From positions 1 through 11,659 of the forward strand of contig CAMYNO010000387.1 in NCBI GenBank assembly GCA_947259815.1: 11,659 nt of DNA. The letters are read 5' to 3'. This document shows, piece by piece, positions 1 to 7,017 of this stretch (positions are counted from its first letter, which is position 1; each line of letters opens with the position of its first letter). Position numbers and translations under genes: made by a program. Source of the stretch: an uncultured Parvularculaceae bacterium (GTDB lineage: Bacteria > Pseudomonadota > Alphaproteobacteria > Caulobacterales > Parvularculaceae). Under the pieces are notes generated by a model. The model was not told where the DNA came from. It saw only the letters and a program-made list of their open reading frames with translations, and ran no database searches.

Positions 1-1281
1 ACGGCTGTTGTTGCCGTCGAGAAGGAATTGTCGACCTATCCGCCGCTGGTTTTCGCCGGTGAGGCCCGGCGTCTGCGCGCTTCGCTCGCCGATGTGACCG
101 AAGGCAAGGCGTTCCTGCTGCAGGGCGGGGATTGCGCGGAGAGCTTCAAAGAATTTCATCCGGACAATATTCGCGACACCTTCCGGGTTCTGTTGCAGAT
201 GGCGGTGGCGTTGACCTTTGGCGCGGCGATGCCTGTCGTCAAAGTGGGACGCATTGCGGGTCAGTTCGCCAAGCCGCGCTCATCGCCGGTCGAAACCATC
301 GACGGCGTGACCCTGCCGAGCTATCGCGGCGACAATATCAACAGCCAGGAATTTGACGCCGACTTGCGCGCGCCCGATCCGCAACGTCTGTTGAAAGCAT
401 ACGGTCAGGCGGCGTCGACGCTTAATCTTATCCGCGCGTTCGCCACTGGCGGTTATGCGGACCTTCGCAACGTACACAAATGGAACCTTGAATTCGTTTC
501 CGGCAATGCGCAGGAAAGCCGCTATCGCAGCCTCGCGGACAAGATCTCCGAAGCGATAACTTTCATGGAAGCGTGCGGCGTTGAGGGTGAAGAAGTGCGC
601 GCCATTCGAGAGGTCGACTTCTACACCAGCCATGAGGCGTTGCTGCTTGGCTATGAAGAAGCGATGACGCGCGTCGATTCAACCACGGGCGACTGGTACG
701 ATACGTCGGCGCATATGCTGTGGATCGGCGATCGCACACGCCAGCCCGACGGCGCCCATGTCGAATTCTGCCGCGGCGTTCAAAATCCGATCGGCATCAA
801 ATGCGGTCCGTCGCTCGATCCGGACGAATTGCTGACCCTGCTCGATATTTTGAATCCGGAAAACGTCGCCGGCCGCATCGTGTTGATCGCGCGCTTCGGG
901 GCGGAGAAAGCCGGCGAGGGCCTGCCTGGACTGGTCAGGCGCATTGACGGCGCCGGGCGCAAGGTCGTGTGGTCGTGCGACCCAATGCACGGCAATACGG
1001 TCAAGGCGTCGAGCGGCTATAAAACGCGGCCCTTCGATTCGATCCTTTCTGAAGTCAATACATTTGTAGATGTCTGTCGCGCGGAAGGCGTTCATCCGGG
1101 CGGGGTTCATTTCGAAATGACCGGCCAGAATGTGACAGAATGTCTGGGGGGCTCCCAGGAAATATCCGAAGCGGACCTTTCTTCGCGCTATCACACCCAT
1201 TGCGACCCGCGCCTGAACGCCACGCAATCGCTGGAACTGGCTTATATTCTCGCCGACCGCTTCAAAGATATGCGTAGTTGA
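1..1281 (+). CDS. aroG: Class II 3-deoxy-7-phosphoheptulonate (DAHP) synthase, 5' end cut by window edge
   Basis: This enzyme condenses phosphoenolpyruvate with erythrose 4-phosphate to give DAHP, the first step of the shikimate pathway to aromatic amino acids, in the cytosol. The frame is open through base 1, so the TTG at 28 is not the true start. About 426 residues are visible, and roughly 30 N-terminal residues are missing if the protein has the usual length of about 450-460. Class II hallmarks appear in order: QGGDCAES at 121-144 (the Cys is a metal ligand in the family), [12 protein letters not shown], an [12 protein letters not shown] stretch, [34 protein letters not shown] near 1108-1152, and [11 protein letters not shown] near the C terminus. 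It is unrelated in sequence to the class I AroF/G/H enzymes of E. coli. The symbol follows mycobacterial usage for the class II enzyme. No clear terminator follows the TGA stop. Confidence 0.96.
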   Translation, partial: TAVVAVEKELSTYPPLVFAGEARRLRASLADVTEGKAFLLQGGDCAESFKEFHPDNIRDTFRVLLQMAVALTFGAAMPVVKVGRIAGQFAKPRSSPVETIDGVTLPSYRGDNINSQEFDADLRAPDPQRLLKAYGQAASTLNLIRAFATGGYADLRNVHKWNLEFVSGNAQESRYRSLADKISEAITFMEACGVEGEEVRAIREVDFYTSHEALLLGYEEAMTRVDSTTGDWYDTSAHMLWIGDRTRQPDGAHVEFCRGVQNPIGIKCGPSLDPDELLTLLDILNPENVAGRIVLIARFGAEKAGEGLPGLVRRIDGAGRKVVWSCDPMHGNTVKASSGYKTRPFDSILSEVNTFVDVCRAEGVHPGGVHFEMTGQNVTECLGGSQEISEADLSSRYHTHCDPRLNATQSLELAYILADRFKDMRS

Positions 1282-1317
1282 TACGTAAATACTCAGTCCT
1301 TGTGTTCGCGTTGCAAC

Positions 1318-1323
1318 AGGAGG
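1318..1323 (+). promoter_or_regulatory. Strong Shine-Dalgarno sequence in the intergenic gap
   Basis: A perfect AGGAGG lies in the gap after the DAHP synthase, more than 120 bases before the next large gene, so it cannot serve that gene's start. In-frame starts at good distance are TTG at 1329 (15-codon ORF ending at 1376) and TTG at 1333 (40-codon ORF ending at 1455). An ATG-TAA minimal ORF also sits at 1337-1342. This suggests a leader peptide or small protein, but a chance purine run is possible. Confidence 0.4.
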
Positions 1324-1332
1324 AAATATTGT

Positions 1333-1455
1333 TTGAATGTAATGAAGCGGCGGCCCCTTTCTTCGGCGACGTATAGTAGTAAGGCTTTACCTGCGGACCG
1401 GGCCTATCGGCGTTGCGATTTTTCGGCTTCGGCAGCCAAACGGAGTGTCGCGTGA
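1333..1455 (+). CDS. Possible small basic protein or leader peptide before the oxidoreductase
   Basis: This ORF encodes about 40 residues from a TTG at 1333, nine bases after the AGGAGG at 1318-1323, or 37 residues from the ATG at 1342. The peptide begins MKRRPLSSATYSS from the ATG and is rich in Arg, Ser and Ala, with no membrane segment or known motif. Its TGA at 1453-1455 overlaps the GTG start of the next gene at 1452 (GTGA), the layout expected for translational coupling. I recognise no family. In favour of a real gene are the strong ribosome binding site and the overlap. Against it are the non-ATG start at the best spacing, the short length and the amino acid bias often seen in chance ORFs of GC-rich DNA. 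Confidence 0.22.
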   Translation: MNVMKRRPLSSATYSSKALPADRAYRRCDFSASAAKRSVA

Positions 1456-2402
1456 AAGCTTTAAGGGTAGGCGTAGCCGGGGCGGGTGTATTCGGATCCT
1501 ATCACGCAGCAAAGATTGATGCGCTGGCTGATGTCGAACTGGCCGGGCTGTTCGATACAGACCGCGACCGCGCCGCGGCCCTGGCGTCTAAATTCACCGT
1601 GGGCGAGTACGTTGACTTCGATGCCTTCCTGGAAAACCTCGACGCGGTGGTGATCGCGACGCCGGCGACGAGCCATTTCGAGCTGGGCGAGGCGGCGCTT
1701 AATGCCGGAAAGCATGTTTTTATCGAAAAACCGGTGGCGACAACGCATCAGGCTGTGCAGGCGCTGGTCGAAATCGCGTCGTCGAAAAACCTGATTTTGC
1801 AGGCCGGCCATCAGGAACGCTATGTTTGCGAAGCCATCGGGCTTTTCTCGCGCGATCGCGCGCCGCAGCGTATTGAATGCGTGCGGCACGTCCCCTTCAC
1901 GGGGCGGTGCGGCGATGTTTCGGCAGTGCTTGACCTGATGGTTCACGATATTGACCTGATCAGGCGTCTCACCGGCGCGGAATTGCTGAACGTCTCCGCT
2001 GACGGCGATGGCGACGGCGAAAAGGTCGCCGCGGAACTGTTTCTCTCCACCGGCACGCTGGCCATGTTGAGCGCGCGGCGCGCGTCGAAGGCCTCGGAAC
2101 GGCGGATGACGATTGTTTATGACGACGGTGTCATTGACTTCGATTTCGTCCGGCGGACCCTTTCCAACACCACCAGTGCGGCGATTTCGTCGGTTTTTGA
2201 CACTGGCGAGGCGCCGCTGGCGGTGCGCGACCCGCTTGCCCATGGCGCTTCGCTCTTCGCAAATGGCATTCGCCGGGGTACAACCTCGGGCGTAAGCGGC
2301 GAAGACGCCGTCAAAACGATTGAATGGGCGCGGAATATCGAGCAGGCAGCCGGCATAGATGCGGCGCGCGATATCGATCTGCGCAAGCGGGTGCGCAAAT
2401 GA
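1452..2402 (+). CDS. Gfo/Idh/MocA-family sugar oxidoreductase, likely UDP-GlcNAc 3-dehydrogenase (GnnA-like)
   Basis: This is an NAD(P)-dependent oxidoreductase of 316 residues. It has an N-terminal Rossmann domain with VGVAGAGVFG at residues 6-15 and Asp35 at the end of the second strand, the position that usually selects NAD. The family EKP motif follows at 92-94, with its catalytic-region lysine Lys93. A C-terminal alpha/beta domain carries DLMVHDIDL at 161-169, whose His165 is typical of the substrate site. I chose GTG 1452 over the longer TTG 1413 because the Rossmann strand starts at once and CGGAG (1441-1445) sits six bases upstream. The next gene overlaps by four bases (ATGA) and encodes a sugar aminotransferase. 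In GnnA/GnnB pairs this enzyme oxidises C3 of UDP-GlcNAc so the partner can install an amine. The exact substrate is inferred: a WbpB/WlbA-like role on UDP-GlcNAcA is the main alternative. Confidence 0.85.
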   Translation: MKALRVGVAGAGVFGSYHAAKIDALADVELAGLFDTDRDRAAALASKFTVGEYVDFDAFLENLDAVVIATPATSHFELGEAALNAGKHVFIEKPVATTHQAVQALVEIASSKNLILQAGHQERYVCEAIGLFSRDRAPQRIECVRHVPFTGRCGDVSAVLDLMVHDIDLIRRLTGAELLNVSADGDGDGEKVAAELFLSTGTLAMLSARRASKASERRMTIVYDDGVIDFDFVRRTLSNTTSAAISSVFDTGEAPLAVRDPLAHGASLFANGIRRGTTSGVSGEDAVKTIEWARNIEQAAGIDAARDIDLRKRVRK

Positions 2403-3562
2403 ACGGTGTCGCCAATATTTCGCTAGCAGCGGAATCCCGGACTGGGCGCATTGCCTTCATAGACCTTGCGGCGCAGCAGCGGCGCATCCGGCCCGCGATT
2501 GAGCGCCGGCTTCAGGCTGTTCTCGATCATGGCCGTTATGTCGCCGGGCCGGAGATCGAAGAACTCGAAGAACAATTGGTGGCGCGCACCGGCGCGGCTG
2601 GCGCTGTCGCCTGCGCCAGCGGCACGGCGGCGCTGATTATTCCGTTATTTGCGCTTGGCGTTGATACCGGCGACGCGGTCTTCATTCCGTCTTTCACCTA
2701 CAACGCTACGGCCAATGCGGTGCTGGTGACGGGCGCGACCCCGGTCTTTGTCGACGTCGACCCGGCGACATTTAATCTGGACCCGGAAGATCTTCGCAAG
2801 AAAGTCGCCGAGGTGCGCAGCGCCGGCGAATTGACGCCGCGCGCGGTTATTCCGGTCGATATGTTCGGCGCGCCGGCCGATTACGCCGCCATCGCTGCAA
2901 TCGCGGCGGAAGAGGGGCTGTCGATTCTATCGGACGCGGCACAGAGCTTTGGCGGAACCCTTGGCAATCGCATGGTCGGCAATCTGGCGCCGGCGACGGG
3001 GACGAGTTTCTTTCCGGGCAAGGCGCTTGGCGCTTATGGCGACGCCGGCGCTGTATTCACGCAGGATGTGCGCAATCTGGAAGAGTGGACGTCAATTCGC
3101 TGGCACGGCACCGATAGCGAGCGTAAAACATCCGTGCGCGTAGGATTTAACGGACGTATGGATACGTTTCAGGCGGCGGTGCTGCTCGAAAAGCTTGCGA
3201 TCTTTGACGATGAGCTCGCTGTTCGGCGCGATATCGCCAAGACCTATGATGCGCGGTTGTCGAGCTTTGCGCGTCCGCAACAGCACTTGCCGGAGACGCA
3301 GTCCGGTTGCGCCTATTATTCCCTGTGCGTTGACAATCGCGATGAGGTTGTCGCCCGCCTCAACGAAAAAGGCGTTCCCACGGCGATCTATTACACAACG
3401 CCGCTGCATAAAATGCCCGCCTTCGCTGAATTTGCGCCGGCTGAACCGCTCGCCGCCACCGAACGATTGGCGAAAGAAATTTTTGCACTGCCCATGCATC
3501 CCTATTTGACGCCGGATCAGGTCGATTATATCTGCACCATCGTAGAAGCGGCGGCGACGTAA
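2399..3562 (+). CDS. DegT/DnrJ/EryC1-family PLP-dependent sugar aminotransferase (GnnB-like)
   Basis: This fold type I PLP enzyme of 387 residues transfers an amino group, usually from glutamate, to a keto group on a nucleotide sugar. Visible family marks are FIDLAAQ near residue 20, ASGTAAL at 73-79 (phosphate-binding region), PSFTYNATANA at 97-107, SDAAQSFGG at 178-186 (Asp179 contacts the PLP pyridine) and SFFPGKALGAYGDAG at 203-217, where Lys208 should form the Schiff base. YYTTPLHKMPAF near 331-342 and LPMHPYLT near 364-371 are normal C-terminal signatures. ATG 2399 overlaps the stop of the oxidoreductase, so the two are probably made in a fixed ratio; a longer upstream frame lies inside that gene and is disfavoured. 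With its partner it would convert a 3-keto sugar nucleotide to a 3-amino one, as GnnB does for lipid A with amide-linked acyl chains. The family is clear, the substrate is inferred. Confidence 0.88.
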   Translation: MNGVANISLAAESRTGRIAFIDLAAQQRRIRPAIERRLQAVLDHGRYVAGPEIEELEEQLVARTGAAGAVACASGTAALIIPLFALGVDTGDAVFIPSFTYNATANAVLVTGATPVFVDVDPATFNLDPEDLRKKVAEVRSAGELTPRAVIPVDMFGAPADYAAIAAIAAEEGLSILSDAAQSFGGTLGNRMVGNLAPATGTSFFPGKALGAYGDAGAVFTQDVRNLEEWTSIRWHGTDSERKTSVRVGFNGRMDTFQAAVLLEKLAIFDDELAVRRDIAKTYDARLSSFARPQQHLPETQSGCAYYSLCVDNRDEVVARLNEKGVPTAIYYTTPLHKMPAFAEFAPAEPLAATERLAKEIFALPMHPYLTPDQVDYICTIVEAAAT

Positions 3563-3591
3563 GTTTCAAGGCGCGCCCGTCAGCGGGTTCA

Positions 3592-5253
3592 ATGACCGAA
3601 AGTCTTTCCATCGCGATTGCACAAGTCTCGCCCTTTGTTGGCGATGTTGACGGCAATCTGGCGCGCGCCCGCGCTGCACGGGCCGACGCGGCGAAGGCCG
3701 GCGCGGATCTTGTCGTTTTCTCCGAGCTTTTTATTTGCGGCTATCCGCCGGAAGATCTCGTCCAGAAGCCTTCTTTCCAGCGCGCCTGTCGCCATGCGGT
3801 TGAGGCGTTCGCCGAAGACACCGCTGACGGCGGGCCGGCGGTCATCATCGGCGCGCCCTGGCGCGACGGGCCGCATCTTTATAATGCGGGCGCGGTTTTA
3901 AAGGACGGCGTCGTTCACGCGGTGCGCTTCAAAACGCACCTTCCCAATTACGGTGTCTTCGATGAGCCGCGCCGTTTTGCGTCCGGGCCGGAAATGCCCC
4001 ACCCGGTCGACATCAAGGGGTTCAAGATCGGCCTGATGATCTGCGAGGATATGTGGCTGCCCGGTCCGGGCGAGCATCTGCGCGATCATGGGGCGGAATT
4101 ATTTATCGTGCCCCATGGCTCGCCCTTCCGCGAAACAGCGCTGAACGAACGCGTCGGCGCCGCGCGCGACCGGTTGCGGTCCTGTCGGCTGCCGTTGTTG
4201 TTCGCAAACCAGATTGCCGGCCAGGACGAGGTCTTGTTCGAGGGTGCAGGCTTTGTCATGGGCGCCGATGGCGAGGTGCTGCATCGCTGTCCGCAGTTTA
4301 CGCAAGGATTGTTCCTGACCCGATGGGAGCGCGCTGAGGGCGTTGTGAAATGCGTTGACGGCCCGCGCCATGATTGGGTCGGCGGCGAAGAAATGGTCTA
4401 CCGCGCGGTGACGATGGCGGTGCACGATTATGTGACGCGCAATCGTTTCAAGGGCGTTGTCATTGGTCTTTCCGGCGGTATCGATTCTGCGCTGACGGCG
4501 GCTATTGCGGTCGATGCGCTGGGCGCGGAGGCGGTGTCCTGCGTGATGATGCCGTCGCGCTATACTTCGCCGGAAAGCCTTGAAGACGCCGCCGCCTGCG
4601 CCAATGCGCTGGGCGTTTCCTATTCGACCATTCCGATTGAGCCCGGCGTCGCCGCTTTTGAAGAAATGTTTCGCGAGCAGTTCAAGGGACTGAAAGCCGA
4701 CACGACCGAAGAGAATATTCAGTCGCGCCTGCGCGGCGTTATCCTGATGGCGCTGTCCAACAAATTTGGCGACATGGTGCTGACGACAGGCAACAAATCG
4801 GAAATGTCGGTCGGCTACGCAACGCTCTATGGCGACATGAATGGCGGCTATAACCCTTTAAAGGATATCTGGAAGACGGATGCGTTCGCGCTATGCCGCT
4901 GGCGCAACGGGCATCACGCAACCGACCTTAAAGGCCCGCATGGCGAAGTGATCCCGGAACGGATTATCACCAAGCCGCCAAGCGCTGAATTGCGCGAAGA
5001 CCAGAAAGATTCTGATAGTCTTCCCCCATATGAGATTCTCGATCCGATCCTTGAAGCCCTGGTCGAAAAGGAAATGTCGGTCAGCGATATCGTTGCGCTG
5101 GGATATGACGAAAAAACCGTGCGCCGGATCGAGCATCTTGTCTATGTGGCCGAATATAAGCGCAGGCAAGCGCCGCCGGGGCCGAAAGTCACCGCCGTCA
5201 ATTTCGGCCGCGACCGCCGCTATCCGATCACCAATGGCTGGCGGGACCGATAG
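3592..5253 (+). CDS. nadE: Glutamine-dependent NAD+ synthetase
   Basis: It catalyses the last step of NAD+ biosynthesis, amidating nicotinic acid adenine dinucleotide with ammonia released from glutamine. Two domains are visible in 553 residues. The N-terminal nitrilase-type glutaminase carries the expected triad: Glu45 in FSELFICGYPPEDL, Lys114 in RFKTHLPNYGVFDE and Cys151 in LMICEDMW. The C-terminal synthetase has the PP-loop SGGIDS at 294-299, then TTGNKSEMSVGYATLYGD (398-415) and NPLKDIWKT, which form the ATP and substrate sites. The C terminus FGRDRRYPITNGW is typical. Length and motifs fit the shorter bacterial two-domain form. ATG 3592 lies 29 bases after the aminotransferase, with no strong Shine-Dalgarno but in perfect register with the first nitrilase strand (IAIAQVSPFVGD). 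The TIR-domain gene begins 49 bases downstream, which matters because some TIR domains destroy NAD+. Confidence 0.97.
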   Translation: MTESLSIAIAQVSPFVGDVDGNLARARAARADAAKAGADLVVFSELFICGYPPEDLVQKPSFQRACRHAVEAFAEDTADGGPAVIIGAPWRDGPHLYNAGAVLKDGVVHAVRFKTHLPNYGVFDEPRRFASGPEMPHPVDIKGFKIGLMICEDMWLPGPGEHLRDHGAELFIVPHGSPFRETALNERVGAARDRLRSCRLPLLFANQIAGQDEVLFEGAGFVMGADGEVLHRCPQFTQGLFLTRWERAEGVVKCVDGPRHDWVGGEEMVYRAVTMAVHDYVTRNRFKGVVIGLSGGIDSALTAAIAVDALGAEAVSCVMMPSRYTSPESLEDAAACANALGVSYSTIPIEPGVAAFEEMFREQFKGLKADTTEENIQSRLRGVILMALSNKFGDMVLTTGNKSEMSVGYATLYGDMNGGYNPLKDIWKTDAFALCRWRNGHHATDLKGPHGEVIPERIITKPPSAELREDQKDSDSLPPYEILDPILEALVEKEMSVSDIVALGYDEKTVRRIEHLVYVAEYKRRQAPPGPKVTAVNFGRDRRYPITNGWRDR

Positions 5254-5302
5254 TTTTGCCGCGCCTTTCTATGCGCTTGCGGCGCATGTATGATCGCCGG
5301 TA

Positions 5303-6964
5303 ATGGCAAATGTATTCATTTCATACGCCCGCAGCGATATTGACCGGGTCAGGCCGCTGGCGGACGCGTTGGCCGCCCATGGTCTCACCGTCTGGTGGGA
5401 TCAGCAGATGCAAAGCGGCGATGAATTTTCCGCCGCGATCGAGCGTGAACTGAACGCCGCTGACGCGGTAATTGTCTGTTGGTCCGACGCCGGCGTGAAA
5501 TCTCGCTGGGTCCGCGATGAGGCGACGATCGCCGCCCGGCTCGGGAAAATGAAAGCCGTCAGTCTCGACGGCGTCGAGCCGCCAATCGGCTATATGCAAT
5601 ATCACGCGCTCAATTTATCAGGCTGGAATGGCGCGCCTAATGCGGGAGCGATTTCCACCCTGATTAAATCCTGCGGTGGCGATCTTGCTGCGCTGGCGGG
5701 AACGGACAGCGCTAGCGTACCGAACGGCAAAAACCTGAAGGCGCGTGAAGAAGTCACGTTGGTGATCCTGCCTTTCGCCACCATATCGACGGACCCGTCC
5801 GATCAGGTTCTTTCCGTCGCCATCCATGAAGACCTGACGACGCAATTGGCGCGGGTGCGCGGTTATTTCGTGATTTCCCGAACGACCGCCGCCGTTTGCG
5901 CGGAGAAAAGGCTTTCGGCAACGGAAATCGGCGCGGAGCTTAACGTCGCCTATGTGCTGGAAGGCAGTATGCGGCGCGCGGGCGAGCATGTACGCGTCAC
6001 CGCGCAGTTGATCGACGCAAAATCGGGCGGGCATATTGCGGCGCTCCGGTTCGACCGACCGTATACGGAGCTGTTGGACCTGCAGAATGATCTCATCGCG
6101 CAGATCGTCAATTGCCTCGGCTCGGAGATCAATCTCGCTGAAGTGCGCCGGCTTGAGGCGCGCGCGGGCGTTGATCCGACGGCCATGGATTACCTGAAAA
6201 AAGCCCAGTCGCTGGTTGCGCAAAAAGGCTGGAATCGCGACGGTCTTAAAGAGATCCTCGCCTATCTTGAAAAAGCGATTGAAAGAGACCCGGAATTTGC
6301 ACCGGCGATCAGCCAGCTTGCGCTGGTCAAAGGCATGGCCTCGCAGCTTGGCGTTCTGGACGGCGATCCGGCGCGCATCCGGGACGAGGTTGTCGCCCTT
6401 GCCGATCGCGCCGTCGCGCTTGAGGGCGGCGCCTCCGACGTTCTGGGCTTTGCCGGCTGCGCCTGCTGCGATGTCGGTGATGTGAGCCGCGGTTATGGAT
6501 TGCTCGAATCGGCGTTCGAAATAGACCCGTCGAACGCCCAGGCGCTTGCCGCCTATGGCTGGGCCAATCTGATGCTCGGCCATTATGACGACGCCGTTCG
6601 CCATTCCGAGGCGGCGATCCGCATCAGTCCGCAACAGCCGGGCATAGCGCTGTGGCTCTACGGGCTTTCCCAATCCTATGTGATGAAGGGCGATCTGGCG
6701 GCGGCGAGGAAAAACCTGCGCCGCTGTATGCGCGCGGACCCGAAATTCCTGCCCAGCTACGGCCTGCTCGCCGCCATTGAGACGGAAAGCGGCGATACCG
6801 CCGCCGCCGCGCAGACGCTGGCGCAAGCCCGCAGCGCCGATTCCGATATCGATGAAGAGATGCTCCGCACCCTTGAGGCGGACCAGATTAAGCGTCATCT
6901 GGAGGCGACGGGCCTGCTTGACGGCATTCGAAAGGCGATTGCCGGCGGCGCCGCCGCCGTTTGA
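5303..6964 (+). CDS. TIR-domain protein with TolB-like middle domain and C-terminal TPR repeats
   Basis: This 553-residue protein seems soluble, with no signal peptide or membrane segment. Residues 1-110 form a TIR domain (TIR_2 type): it opens with VFISYARSD, has a BB-loop region around GLTVWWDQQMQSGDEF, and carries W69-V-R-D-E73, a WxxxE motif matching the place of the catalytic Glu in NAD+-cleaving TIR domains such as SARM1. Residues about 150-275 resemble the TolB-like domain found in proteins often labelled adenylate cyclase (VILPFATIS, then YVLEGSMRRAGEHVRVTAQLIDA). There is no cyclase catalytic domain and no DNA-binding helix-turn-helix. Residues about 295-515 are TPR-like helical repeats, clearest at 376-515. 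ATG 5303 is fixed by the TIR start, although no good ribosome binding site precedes it. It lies between nadE and gltX with short gaps, so is probably cotranscribed. NADase, scaffold or signalling roles are all possible; the function is not known. Confidence 0.88.
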   Translation: MANVFISYARSDIDRVRPLADALAAHGLTVWWDQQMQSGDEFSAAIERELNAADAVIVCWSDAGVKSRWVRDEATIAARLGKMKAVSLDGVEPPIGYMQYHALNLSGWNGAPNAGAISTLIKSCGGDLAALAGTDSASVPNGKNLKAREEVTLVILPFATISTDPSDQVLSVAIHEDLTTQLARVRGYFVISRTTAAVCAEKRLSATEIGAELNVAYVLEGSMRRAGEHVRVTAQLIDAKSGGHIAALRFDRPYTELLDLQNDLIAQIVNCLGSEINLAEVRRLEARAGVDPTAMDYLKKAQSLVAQKGWNRDGLKEILAYLEKAIERDPEFAPAISQLALVKGMASQLGVLDGDPARIRDEVVALADRAVALEGGASDVLGFAGCACCDVGDVSRGYGLLESAFEIDPSNAQALAAYGWANLMLGHYDDAVRHSEAAIRISPQQPGIALWLYGLSQSYVMKGDLAAARKNLRRCMRADPKFLPSYGLLAAIETESGDTAAAAQTLAQARSADSDIDEEMLRTLEADQIKRHLEATGLLDGIRKAIAGGAAAV

Positions 6965-7017
6965 CCCGCCCCGCGCGCTCGGCTAAGGCGTCGCTTTTTC
7001 CAAAGCAGAAGCATTTT

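Noticed and set aside
28..30. TTG as start of the DAHP synthase
   Set aside because: The frame is open to base 1 with plausible coding sequence, and class II enzymes have about 30 more residues before the PPLVFAGEA segment.
1413..1451. TTG start that would lengthen the oxidoreductase by 13 residues
   Set aside because: The added residues are not typical of the family. GTG 1452 has a ribosome binding site and starts at the first Rossmann strand.
1461..2243. Minus-strand open frame of 260 codons opposite the oxidoreductase
   Set aside because: It lies fully inside a gene with firm Rossmann and EKP motifs, and the translation is low in recognisable structure, rich in Arg and Gln.
3568..3591. 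Short inverted repeat (CCCG, four-base loop, CGGG) before nadE, as a terminator
   Set aside because: The stem is only four base pairs with no T-run, and it sits right before a start codon in a tight operon.
5618..6898. Minus-strand open frame of 426 codons opposite the TIR gene
   Set aside because: Long antisense frames are common opposite GC-rich genes with strong third-position bias. The plus-strand frame has clear TIR, TolB-like and TPR sequence; the antisense translation shows only Arg/Gly/Ala-rich text without a motif.
5303..6964. Antiphage defence system built on the TIR gene
   Set aside because: No partner of a known TIR defence system (such as ThsA, SAVED, STING or Argonaute-associated genes) is in the window, and the neighbours are housekeeping genes. 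The defence idea has no support beyond the TIR domain itself.
6961..7017. TTG start that would lengthen GluRS by 19 residues
   Set aside because: The extension is unconserved in character. GluRS normally begins a few residues before the RFAPSPTG segment, which fits ATG 7018.
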